NCBI GenBank assembly: GCA_016295375.1
Contig: JAEDLI010000006.1
Coordinates: 1-46,779 of the forward strand
Direction of reading: 5' to 3'
Origin: Fibrobacter sp.
GTDB taxonomy: Bacteria > Fibrobacterota > Fibrobacteria > Fibrobacterales > Fibrobacteraceae
Length of the DNA: 46,779 bases
Shown in pieces: positions 24,895 through 33,900 of this stretch. The translations under genes were made by a program, and so were the position numbers. Positions within the stretch are counted from its first letter, which is position 1, and every line of letters begins with the position of its first letter. Below the pieces are notes generated by a model, which worked only from the letters and a program-made list of their open reading frames with translations, was not told the origin of the DNA and did no database searches.

Positions 24895-25593
24895 ATGCTC
24901 AAGGGAATCTGGACTTTTGGCCTCTGGTGTATAGTCGCTTGCATCCTTCTTGGTTGCGGCACGCACTACCAGTGGACTAAAAGCCATCCCGCCTACAGGA
25001 TTCCGCCACGGGACGACCTTGCTGTGGTCGGAGCAGACAAGGCCTTTGTGCTAATCCGTTCTGCCTGGTTTGCCAAGAAGCTGAATATTTCCGCAGACAG
25101 CATCCAGACCAAAGTCACCACAGAATGCGCAAACCTTCTGACAGATGAGCTGAAAAAACGCTACAGCAGATTGAAGGTCGTGCCGTCAAGCAAGTTGGAT
25201 GGCCTGCCCGAAGAGAGCCTGAAGCTCGACCAGCGGATTTTCATCAAGGGAAAATTCCCGGAGCAGGGTGTAATGGTGGCCGATTCCAGCGGAAACATTC
25301 CCAAGGCCATCCTGATTGTCCACGAAGTCATTATAGGGACTGACCTGAGCAGGGAAAACTATTTCGATTACGCCCTCATCCACAACGAAGGGCCAGAAAA
25401 GAAGACTTCTAACAACCTGACAGCCATCGTGTCCTATACCCTCTGGGATAACGAAAGGCAACGGTCCCTGTTCAGCGCTGTCGATCAGGTGGAACGCCCT
25501 ATCGTAAAAATTTCAATGGGCGACATAGAAGAACTGGTTCGCGACATCGCAACCCAGATACAGCGTAACCTTGACGCAGGAGCGGGCCTATGA
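24895..25593 (+). CDS. Lipoprotein of unknown function downstream of pyrE
   Basis: This encodes 232 aa from ATG 24895; a GTG at 24889 would add two residues. The lipoprotein signal ends in I-L-L-G-C with Cys at residue 21. The mature part begins GTHYQWTKSHPAYRIPP, then a mixed alpha/beta region ending in a predicted helix (MGDIEELVRDIATQIQRNL). This resembles periplasmic lipoproteins that assemble into envelope complexes, but no named family is recognised. It sits 10 nt after pyrE and overlaps the next gene by 4 nt, so it is probably co-expressed with both. Confidence 0.82.
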   Translation: MLKGIWTFGLWCIVACILLGCGTHYQWTKSHPAYRIPPRDDLAVVGADKAFVLIRSAWFAKKLNISADSIQTKVTTECANLLTDELKKRYSRLKVVPSSKLDGLPEESLKLDQRIFIKGKFPEQGVMVADSSGNIPKAILIVHEVIIGTDLSRENYFDYALIHNEGPEKKTSNNLTAIVSYTLWDNERQRSLFSAVDQVERPIVKISMGDIEELVRDIATQIQRNLDAGAGL

Positions 25594-26852
25594 AAAAGCT
25601 CCTGTATGTTTTGCTGATAGGCCTGCTTGCGGTGATTTCCCACGCAAAGGACATCTATTTCGATTTCCATTACACCCTTTGGAAAGATGGCGACATCTTG
25701 ATTTGGAATGTAGATAAGTCCATCACCATCGACCCCAAGGAATTTTGTCTTTCGCTGAAACGGAACAACACCAGCATCGGTGACCCTAAGTGCCGCATTT
25801 TCGGTGAGTGGGAACGTGACTCCGTCGCTCTCCGTTACGCAACTTGGCTCGGTTACAATCTGGAACCGGGCACCAAGGCGGAATACCTGAAGGCGAGACA
25901 CCCCGCCATGATTGCGAAGATTCAAGCACTAGAAGACAAAATCGTGATGTATGTGTCCAAGGTCGAAGGTGTCGTGAGGGTGGCGTTGTTCGATGAAACA
26001 GCAGGTACGCCAAAAATGGCTGGCACGGTGGCTTTTAACAGCGATCCTATCGCCTTGTACGACGACATGGCCAATTCTTTCTTTGATCGTCCTGCCAAGA
26101 GACGACTAACGAAAAAAGAACGGGAAAAATTGGCTTCAGAGCCCGACGAATACTATCAGGAAACTCCCAATTTCAACGGTTGGATTGGCGTAGGCCTCGG
26201 CTATTCCCAGGCAAAAATCCCACTGACTCCCGACAACTGGTACCGAAGCCATATCGACAGCAAGGTCCGCAAGTACCGCGTCACCAAAGATTCCACCAGC
26301 CTCTGGAACTTTATTGACGATTCAGATCCGTTTTTAAGCCTTTACGCTGGCGGAACCTGGTACGGCTTTATCGGAGCCGAAATCATCTACCGCGTGGCCA
26401 AACATAATGTGAAAACCGACAGCAAGGACACCTCTTACGATGAGCTTGACTATTGGTATTTTTACCAGCACGAAATCGGGCTCAGCATACACCTTTCCAA
26501 GACATTCCCCATGAACAAATGGCTGGACATCACGCCTTTCGTGTTTCTCGGGTTCCAGTACAGTTTCTTTGTAGAAAAAATTGACGTAAAGGACGATGTC
26601 AAAAAGCCTTCGGCCGACTACGAGAAGCGGGTAGAATTCGAGGAAGTCTACAAAGGGGCCCTGGTGGGAATCGGCAGCCAGTTCGTATTCGCCAAGCATT
26701 ACGGCATAAGCCTGCGCACGGGAATATCCAGCAGAGGGCGCGACACTTATTCGGACCCTTCCCCCGACGCCGCCGCCGAACCTACCACCATCGGAGGCTC
26801 TACCATCGACTGCTTTGTAAGCCTCGGGCTTGAGTACCACTGGGTACTATAA
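25590..26852 (+). CDS. Secreted, probably outer-membrane barrel-like protein
   Basis: This encodes 420 aa. The signal peptide is MKKLLYVLLIGLLAVISHA. An N-terminal periplasmic-type domain (about 20-160) is followed by a basic linker (KRRLTKKEREK). From about 190 there are alternating strands with GWIGVGLGYSQ, GTWYGFIGAEIIYRV, YWYFYQHEIGLSI and FVFLGFQYSFF, and a last strand CFVSLGLEYHWVL, typical of outer-membrane barrels. It overlaps the lipoprotein stop by ATGA, suggesting a paired envelope function. No family name can be given. Confidence 0.78.
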   Translation: MKKLLYVLLIGLLAVISHAKDIYFDFHYTLWKDGDILIWNVDKSITIDPKEFCLSLKRNNTSIGDPKCRIFGEWERDSVALRYATWLGYNLEPGTKAEYLKARHPAMIAKIQALEDKIVMYVSKVEGVVRVALFDETAGTPKMAGTVAFNSDPIALYDDMANSFFDRPAKRRLTKKEREKLASEPDEYYQETPNFNGWIGVGLGYSQAKIPLTPDNWYRSHIDSKVRKYRVTKDSTSLWNFIDDSDPFLSLYAGGTWYGFIGAEIIYRVAKHNVKTDSKDTSYDELDYWYFYQHEIGLSIHLSKTFPMNKWLDITPFVFLGFQYSFFVEKIDVKDDVKKPSADYEKRVEFEEVYKGALVGIGSQFVFAKHYGISLRTGISSRGRDTYSDPSPDAAAEPTTIGGSTIDCFVSLGLEYHWVL

Positions 26853-26858
26853 GAATCA

Positions 26859-28184
26859 CTAGATTTTTTTCAGCGCATGGGTCTTGGGGCCGGCCTTACC
26901 GGGAGGGAGAATCAGCATGACCTTTTCCATGCGGGTGCCATCCATCTTGAGCACCCTGAAGGTATACCCCTGAATCTTGACCTCGGCACCTGGAGACGGA
27001 ATAATGCCAAGTGTGGCCTGAATGAGCCCCGAAAGGGTCTCCACATGGGAATTCTCGGGCGGTTCCAGCTCGATTCCCAGCTCGTCGCTCAAGTCCGAAA
27101 GGGTCATGAGGGGGTCCACGATATAGCGGCCGTCTTTTAGGCGTTGCACATCTTCGTCTTCGTCCATGTCGTCTTCGTCGCGGATTTCGCCCACGATTTC
27201 TTCCAGGATGTCTTCCAGGGTCACAAGGCCCGCCGTGCCGCCATATTCGTCCACAACGATGGCAAGCTGGTTTCCGGTCTTGCGGAGTTCTGTAAGCAGG
27301 TCGTCTATCTTCTTGTGGTAAGGAACGAACACGGGAGGCATCACGATTTTCATGATGTCGAAAGGCTCATCCCGGTGTTCGGTGTACCATTCCAAAAAGT
27401 CCCTGTTGGAAAGGATTCCTACGATGTTATCGACAGTATCCTTATAGACAGGCAAGCGGGAATGGCGTTCGCTGTTCAACACCTTGACAAGTTCGTCCAG
27501 GGGTGTTTCCACGTCGATAGCGCACATGTCCACACGGGGAGTCATGATTTCACGGACCGGGGTCTCCACGAAATCAAAGATGTTGAGAATCATCTGCTGT
27601 TCTTCTTTTTCGAGGCCTTCGGCATCGGTTTCCTCGCTGTCGGAAAGGTCCGCCTGCACGGCATCGCGCCGTTCTTCGGAAAGGAAGCTGAGCTTGGAAT
27701 CGTAGCCCAGGCCCTTCAAAATCGCCACAAAAAGAACGTGACAGATTTTGGCAGGAATCGCAAAAGGAACACGTATGAGCTTGAAGAGCGGAATCAGCAC
27801 CACCGCCAAGGTATCGGGCTTGAGGGTGCCGAGAAGGTTCGCGCAAAAGACGGTTATGGTGTAAATGCAGATGCAGGCCACAACAAGGTAAGCCAAGAAA
27901 GCGAGCATCTTGAATTCGTGCACCCAGTTCCACGGAACCATCTGGAACAGGTAAATGCCCAAAACGCCACTCCCCACATTGCAGAAGATGCGGCCGATGG
28001 AGATGGTCTCGTTGAAGCCGTCGTGCTCCACAATGGCGGCCACTTTCTCTTCGCGGCCTTCCCTATCCTTGGCCTCTCGCTTGGCGTAAATGCCGCTGAA
28101 CGCGGTTTTGATTAAAGAAAAAGAAAAGGAAACAAACAGGAAAATTACCAGAAAAGCAATTGCACACTGTACCGATGAATCCAT
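26859..28184 (-). CDS. CorC/HlyC-type membrane protein with CBS pair
   Basis: This encodes 441 aa starting MDSSVQCAIAF. ATG 28184 overlaps the ybeY stop (TGATG), with GGAG at 8 nt. A longer frame upstream is an out-of-frame reading of ybeY. The N-terminal half is a CNNM/DUF21-type membrane region with four hydrophobic segments. Then come two CBS motifs (REIMTPRVDMCAIDVETPL; IVMPPVFVPYHKKIDDLL), VDEYGGTAGLVTLEDILEEI, and the C-terminal CorC_HlyC domain. The family is linked to Mg2+/Co2+ homeostasis or efflux; the old haemolysin label is probably misleading. It ends 6 bp from the convergent barrel-like gene. Confidence 0.9.
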   Translation of the reverse strand: MDSSVQCAIAFLVIFLFVSFSFSLIKTAFSGIYAKREAKDREGREEKVAAIVEHDGFNETISIGRIFCNVGSGVLGIYLFQMVPWNWVHEFKMLAFLAYLVVACICIYTITVFCANLLGTLKPDTLAVVLIPLFKLIRVPFAIPAKICHVLFVAILKGLGYDSKLSFLSEERRDAVQADLSDSEETDAEGLEKEEQQMILNIFDFVETPVREIMTPRVDMCAIDVETPLDELVKVLNSERHSRLPVYKDTVDNIVGILSNRDFLEWYTEHRDEPFDIMKIVMPPVFVPYHKKIDDLLTELRKTGNQLAIVVDEYGGTAGLVTLEDILEEIVGEIRDEDDMDEDEDVQRLKDGRYIVDPLMTLSDLSDELGIELEPPENSHVETLSGLIQATLGIIPSPGAEVKIQGYTFRVLKMDGTRMEKVMLILPPGKAGPKTHALKKI

Positions 28185-28642
28185 CAGCATTTCTCCTTGT
28201 AGGGGTCCAGCCCCAGAAATTCGCATTCCCGCTTGCGCATGACCTTGCGGTCGGCCGCCTTGATGTGGTCGTAACCCGACAGGTGCAGAAGTCCGTGGAC
28301 AATGACCCGCTTGAGTTCTGCGAAAAAGCTGTTGCCGTATTCGGGGGCTTGACGCTTGACCTGTTCTTTGGCGATGTAGATTTCGCCCAAGAGGTCCGGT
28401 TCGTGCCATTCATAGGAAAGCACGTCGGTCACCTTGTCTAGCCCACGGTAGGACTTGTTCATTTCACGGACAAAATCGCCGTCGCAGAGGACAACGTTTA
28501 CGTTGTTCCCCGTTCCCTCCTGGTCCAGGAGCTGGTGGGCCATCTTGTCGAACTTGTCTTTCCAGGGGAAAGCCTTGATGCTCCCCTGACAAAGGAAATC
28601 TATCTTGTATTTTCTTTTTTTAATACTGGCAGGGTCAGGCAT
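28184..28642 (-). CDS. ybeY: rRNA maturation endoribonuclease YbeY
   Basis: This encodes 152 aa. The zinc-binding motif is HGLLHLSGYDH (HxxxHxxxxxH); NKSYRGLDKVTDVLSYEW and LGEIYIA are typical of the family. YbeY acts in 16S rRNA 3'-end processing and 70S quality control. ATG 28642 overlaps the stop of the upstream gene by 1 nt (TGATG). YbeY followed by a CorC-like gene is a common bacterial arrangement. Confidence 0.95.
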   Translation of the reverse strand: MPDPASIKKRKYKIDFLCQGSIKAFPWKDKFDKMAHQLLDQEGTGNNVNVVLCDGDFVREMNKSYRGLDKVTDVLSYEWHEPDLLGEIYIAKEQVKRQAPEYGNSFFAELKRVIVHGLLHLSGYDHIKAADRKVMRKRECEFLGLDPYKEKC

Positions 28643-28932
28643 CAAATGTTATACCACTTCTTAAGATTTTCAATAAGGGCTTCGGCCTGGGCCTTTCCGC
28701 TGATATTGAACTTGCTGCGGGCCTTGAAAGCGCCTGCTACCTTCTGGTAACGGCGGATATAGACCTTGGGTTCGCCGAATTCGCCGGTCTTGGCGTTGCG
28801 TTCCTGGCAAAGGAACATCATGGTCTGCCACGCCCCCTTGGAAAGGATTGCCTTGTCCAGTTCCTTGATGACCTGCTCGCCGGTGTCCGGATCGGTCATT
28901 TCTACGGTCGGCTCTTCAAATTCTGCGCTCAT
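28642..28932 (-). CDS. Small conserved-type hypothetical protein
   Basis: This encodes 96 aa starting MSAEFEEPTVEM; GAGG lies 6 nt upstream. It is first in the operon with ybeY and the CorC-like gene. An acidic N-terminus is followed by a basic region (PKVYIRRYQKVAGAFKARS) and a helical end (AQAEALIENLKKWYNI). It has no membrane segment or Cys cluster. The basic part could bind RNA and the operon suggests a ribosome link, but that is inference. Confidence 0.8.
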   Translation of the reverse strand: MSAEFEEPTVEMTDPDTGEQVIKELDKAILSKGAWQTMMFLCQERNAKTGEFGEPKVYIRRYQKVAGAFKARSKFNISGKAQAEALIENLKKWYNI

Positions 28933-28947
28933 AGGTTCCTCGTGTGA

Positions 28948-28971
28948 TTAGGGTCAATTTCCCGACCCTAA
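28948..28971 (-). promoter_or_regulatory. Inverted repeat in the leader of the ybeY operon
   Basis: TTAGGGTC-N8-GACCCTAA is a perfect 8-bp inverted repeat 16 nt before the ATG at 28932, just downstream of an AT-rich TTGTATTTT region. It could be an operator or a leader hairpin. Confidence 0.4.
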
Positions 28972-29046
28972 AAAATACAATTTTCTCTCAATAAAGCCAA
29001 AAATAATATATTTATTATGTAAAATTTATCTTGAAAGAGGGGCTAT

Positions 29047-30927
29047 ATGTCATTTTCAAGCCGTTTTAAATTTGTGGCCGTCGCACTCATGTTGGCGGTA
29101 CCATTCTCCTACGCTGCCAAAAACACCTCGGGCAAGGTCCGTTCCGTTATCGGTGACGTGACCACCCAAAAGAAATCCGAAGGCAACTGGGTGCCTCTCC
29201 GTGTAGGGGCGAAGGTCAAAGAAAAAGACGTTATCAGGACCCTGGTAGAATCCCAGGCCATTGTTGCCCTGCCCGACGGCAGTACCATCTCGGTAGAAGA
29301 GAATTCCCTGGTGGAATTCTCCCAACTGCTGTCCGAGGACGGAGTCCAGACGGCCATGACCGACATCAAGAGCGGCAAGGTCCGCTTTGACGTACAGAAA
29401 CAGTCCAGCAAGGAAAGCTCCTTCAAGTTCAAGACCGGAACCGCCACGGCCGCCATCCGCGGAACTGACGGTGTCATCGGTATGAGCTCCAAGGGCACTC
29501 CCATCGCATCCCTCCGCAACGGACGCCTGGAAATCGACTTGTCCGGCAAGGTGGTAGGCATCAATGGAGGCCAAACGGCCGTCCCCAACGGCGACGACTT
29601 TCTGGTTTTGGAACTATCCTCCTCGGGTGACCTGGATTTCTTGAACGAAATCGACGCCATGCTCAGCGATACCACCATGACCCTAGACAAACTGAAAGAG
29701 GCGATTCAGGCAAAGGATAACGAGTACAAGGCCAAGCAGACCGCCGCCAAAGATTCCCTCAAGTGCACCTTCGAAGCCCTCCCCGACACCATCTATACCC
29801 CGAGTGTAGCCATCAAGGGAACCTGCCCTGCCGGTGTAGGCGTGGAACTTGGCGGAGAGAGAATCGAATCTACCGGAGAAATGGTCCAGTTCACTCCCAA
29901 CTGGGCTCCCAGCGCCGTTGGTGACAAGAAATTCCCCGTTATCTGCTACAGCGGAAAGGTGAGCTTCGGCTGTGCCGACCTAAAGACCTACTATATGCAA
30001 CAGCCCGATACAACGGTAAAGGATTCTGCAAGTCAGACGACAGCGACTTCGTTCCAGGTGACCACGCCTTCGCCACTCAAGATTTGCGAAACGGGAGCGG
30101 CAACCATCGAGGGCGAATTCAACCCAGATGATTCTACAGCAACCCTGTTTGTAAAATTGGGCAAGCACACCTCCCCCAACCTGGTACCCCTAAGCGCAAA
30201 CGGAAAATGGACCTATACCATTACCATCAGCGACCAGAAGGGCAACTGGAATGAGAAGTTCGCAACTGTTGAATTCAACGGGGCAACCGGCAAGGCGACC
30301 GTCAAGGTGGATTTGGAGATTGACAAGAGCTGCGAGGCTATAAACCTGGACAAGCCCGCACTGATTTTCCAGCGTACGGATTCCATCCGTTGTGAAGCCA
30401 GCGTTTCTGTTTCGAACATCAAGGACGACATTGTCATCCTCTCAACCGAAATGGACCGGACTCCTCTTAAGGAGACTTATTTCGACAAGAATTCCTACTC
30501 CACTAACAAACTCAAATCCGGACTCCACGATTACGCCTGGATTGCCCGTGACCAGGCTGGAAACAAGGCTGAAATTCGAAAGAAACTAGGGTGTTACCCG
30601 AATATCTCAGCCTATATAGATGTTCGAAAGGGCAACGTGGAACGCTTACGCGTACCTCCTCCACCCAACGGAGTGTCCAGAAGATTTGAACGTGAAATAG
30701 TTTTCTCTATCAAGGGAATTCCCGAAAATGACATCAGCCACATAAAGAGCGTTCTTGTCACAAGCGGAAATAAAAATCTTGTTGAAGACAATTCCCAGAG
30801 CATTCGGGAACTGGATTACAGCGTCCCTGTGGAACTGGAATACGGCAAAAAAACAGAAATCAACATCCAGGTTGTCTTGAAGAACGGCAAGGTTCTCAAA
30901 GCCACCAAGACTTACGAGGTACGCTAA
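29047..30927 (+). CDS. Secreted FecR-domain protein
   Basis: This encodes 626 aa. AGAGGGG lies just before the ATG. The signal peptide ends near PFSYA-AKN. Residues 27-150 form a FecR-type beta domain: GKVRSVIGDVTTQK, then LRVGAKVKEKDVIRT, VALPDGSTISVEENS, IKSGKVRFDVQK and TGTATAAIRGTDG. There is a helical stretch around 200-235 and then three or four beta-sandwich modules with paired Cys (CTFEALPDT; ICYSGKVSFGC; CEASVSVS). FecR domains outside iron-sigma systems are common in exported proteins. No sigma or TonB gene is near. Its TAA abuts the ATG of the helix-barrel gene with no gap, so the two are almost certainly co-expressed. Confidence 0.85.
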   Translation: MSFSSRFKFVAVALMLAVPFSYAAKNTSGKVRSVIGDVTTQKKSEGNWVPLRVGAKVKEKDVIRTLVESQAIVALPDGSTISVEENSLVEFSQLLSEDGVQTAMTDIKSGKVRFDVQKQSSKESSFKFKTGTATAAIRGTDGVIGMSSKGTPIASLRNGRLEIDLSGKVVGINGGQTAVPNGDDFLVLELSSSGDLDFLNEIDAMLSDTTMTLDKLKEAIQAKDNEYKAKQTAAKDSLKCTFEALPDTIYTPSVAIKGTCPAGVGVELGGERIESTGEMVQFTPNWAPSAVGDKKFPVICYSGKVSFGCADLKTYYMQQPDTTVKDSASQTTATSFQVTTPSPLKICETGAATIEGEFNPDDSTATLFVKLGKHTSPNLVPLSANGKWTYTITISDQKGNWNEKFATVEFNGATGKATVKVDLEIDKSCEAINLDKPALIFQRTDSIRCEASVSVSNIKDDIVILSTEMDRTPLKETYFDKNSYSTNKLKSGLHDYAWIARDQAGNKAEIRKKLGCYPNISAYIDVRKGNVERLRVPPPPNGVSRRFEREIVFSIKGIPENDISHIKSVLVTSGNKNLVEDNSQSIRELDYSVPVELEYGKKTEINIQVVLKNGKVLKATKTYEVR

Positions 30928-33900
30928 ATGAAACAGATTTTTAAGGGTACCGTCGCTACAGTCCTTCTGGGAACGTTCTTTGCATTTGCCCAAGAGGCCG
31001 CCCCTGCCACACAGGCAGCTCCAGCGCCCGCTCCAACGGCAGCTCCAGCACCCGCTCCAGCTGCTGCTCCCGCACAAGCCCCTGCTCCTGAAACAGCCGA
31101 ACCTGCAGCCGCAGAAACTGCTCCTGCCGAACAGGCAGTTGCAGAACCCGTGCCAGCAGCAGAACCTGCACCCGACGCTGCACCTGTTGCCGAAGCCCCA
31201 GCTGAACAGGCTGTCGATCCAGCTCCGGTTGAAGCTGCCCCCGTGGCCACTCCTGCTCCGGTCGTAGAGGCCGCTCCAGCGCCAGAACCGCAAAACGTTC
31301 AGCTGACCGGCACAGAACTCCAGGGTGAACTCCGCGGTTTCTTAAAAGCGGACAAGTCTCCCTATCTCGTAAACGGAACAGTATCTGTTGCCGCCAATAC
31401 GGTATTGGTCATTGAACCGGGAACCACCATCTTGTTCACCAAGGGTAGCTCCCTCACGGTAAACCAGGGCCAGTTGGTGGTGGCAGGAACTGCAACATCC
31501 CCTGTGGTGTTCCGCTCCGCCATGAGTACTCCCGCTGCAGGCGATTGGGCAGGAATCGTGATTACCGGAGAAAACAACTCCGAAATTCGCAACGCCCAGA
31601 TCTTGAACGCCACCAACGGAATCGTGGTGGAAAACGGCAATCTGAAAATCCAGAATTCCCTTGTGGAAGGCTCCGCCGGATATGGCATTTATGCCCGTAA
31701 CGCCACAGTCAATGCAAACGACTGCCAGTTCAAGAACAACCAGGTTGCCCTGAACCTTTCCCACTACGCCCAGGGCGATGTCGAACGGTCTACTTTTGAA
31801 AACAACAATGTCGCCCTGTTGAATTCCAAGCTTTCGAAGAGTACCGTGTCCTCTTCAAATTTCAAGGACAACGGTACGGCTGTGGTGAATATGGGGAACA
31901 CCGTCATTGACTTGAACAATACCGCCATTGAACAAAACACGGTGGGTATTTCTTCTTCGGAAATTCTTGCTCCCGAACTCATGGAGACCGCCAAGAACAA
32001 CAAGACCAATTTCAGCAACAAGGCTGCAGAAACCGTAGCAACGCTTCCCCCCGAACCGGAAGTTCCCGGTGTGGACCGGAAGAACCTGAATCCTGCCGAC
32101 GAAGCCAGCGTGGTATTTGAATCTGAAGCCCCCGCTGATTCTACGCAAAAGAGCTGGACTGTCCTTGGAAACGTGATGCTGGGCGGAAACTACCACTATG
32201 TACGTACCCGCACTCATCATGGCAATACTCCTGAAATCTTTGGAACGGATACCATTCTCAAGGGCGACCGCTACAAGAATTATTTCCAGGTGCCTGGCTT
32301 TGGCGCAAATGCCTCGGCTTACGTGCTGATGATGTCACCCGAAGGCAAGACCATCGAATTTACCATGGATGCCACATCGGATTCCTGGAACCGATTCTAC
32401 CCGAACCCGGTGACTCTGCGCTACAATGATAGCTACAACAGTGTCAACTTGGGGGATTTCCAGATGATGGACGGAGATATCTATATGTCGGGCATGCCCC
32501 TGTTCGGTGCCGAATATACCCTGTCCTTGCTCAGGAACAATGCGGACCAGCCCTTGGTCCAGTTGGAAGGTTTCTTTGGCGAGGCCAAGCGTTCCCTGGT
32601 TCCCCACAACCGTCACCCCTATCTCTATAACGATTACATCGATGATGGTGAAGCTCAGGCCCAGCGCCTTGCCTACGGCGGATTCCTGAAATGGGCTCCG
32701 GTCCGCAGGTTCGACGCCAAGGTGGGCGCTATTTATGCAAATGACGAAATTGAAGACCCGCTACTCCGCGACGGAGCCAAGGCTAGTACCCTTACCACCG
32801 ATCCTCTTCTGGAAGCATTCACCATGTATGCCGAAGGCAACTGGCTGTTCTTCCCGGGTGATATCGAGCTGAACGGACAAATCGCTGTCGGTCGTGCAGA
32901 CACAACCGATGCTATCCGCCAACGCGCAATCAATAGGGTTTTCTCCAACGCCGGATTGAACACTTCCAGCTATACGCTTCTGCGTAAATTGATGCAAAAT
33001 GAAAGTCAAATTGACTGGCTCACCAACGCAGAACTTGAAGAGATATTCGGAGACAACACCAGCATGAGCAAGAGTCAAATGCTTGCAAAGTTGCACGATT
33101 TGGTGAAGGAAGCAAAGAAAATTCAAAAAGAAGAAGAAAGCGACCGCGATGACGACCGAGTACTGGGACAGCACTGGGGAAGCCAGAATTTTGCCCTGGG
33201 CGCTTCCTTGAACTGGAACATCAACAGGACAAGGATTGCAGGCCATGTGAAATACATCGGTGAGGACTTCTATAGCGCAGGCTCCCCTGACCAACTTTCC
33301 AACACCCGCGAATTCGGAGCCAGCCTGGAACAAGACATCAAAAAGTTCTGGACCCTTGGACTGGACTACCAGATTAACGTAGAAAACGCGGCCCACGGCA
33401 GAAAGAAAAACCTGGCGGGCCTGGCCGAAGGAACCCATTTCGGGCTTATCTCTGACGAGGAAAGCGACTGGTTCGAACAGCACGAACTGGACAACGACCG
33501 CACAAAGTACATCCACAATTTCGGACTCAGCAACACCTTTACCATCAATCCCAAGGTGCAGATTACCGCCAACTACAATATGGAATTCAGGGACCAGTAC
33601 CGTCCGATTCGCTTGCGCGGAAGCAATATGCTAGAAGACGGCATCTACAGAGATGAATATTTCACTGAAGGCAAGGGCCCCAAGATGGCCATCGTGAACG
33701 GGGATACCGTCATGGTGGATTCTGCACGTTGGGCAGATTACATGTCTACGGTCGATGCGCCTTATCTTGCGTCCAAGTTCGAAGAGAGGCTTTACAAGCA
33801 AACCGTCAATGCCGGCATCTCTTTCAAGGCGGCACAGTCCGTGTTTAAGATTAACGGCCGTTGGACTCTTCGTACTGACGCATCCGTGTTCCACAAGGAC

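Noticed and set aside
27144..28115. Plus-strand 323-aa open frame opposite the CorC-like gene
   Set aside because: Shadow; the minus strand has clear CBS and CorC domains.
28185..28409. N-terminal extension of the CorC-like protein to 516 aa
   Set aside because: It reads ybeY out of frame; ATG 28184 with GGAG at 8 nt and a TGATG junction is the better start.
29047..30927. Iron-responsive FecR/FecI/TonB system
   Set aside because: No ECF sigma factor or TonB-dependent receptor gene is nearby, and the FecR domain is in an exported protein rather than a membrane-spanning anti-sigma factor.
30980..31290. Extra proline/leucine-rich open frames in the Ala-Pro linker region
   Set aside because: Frame shadows of the APAPAP-coding DNA in the 30928 gene.
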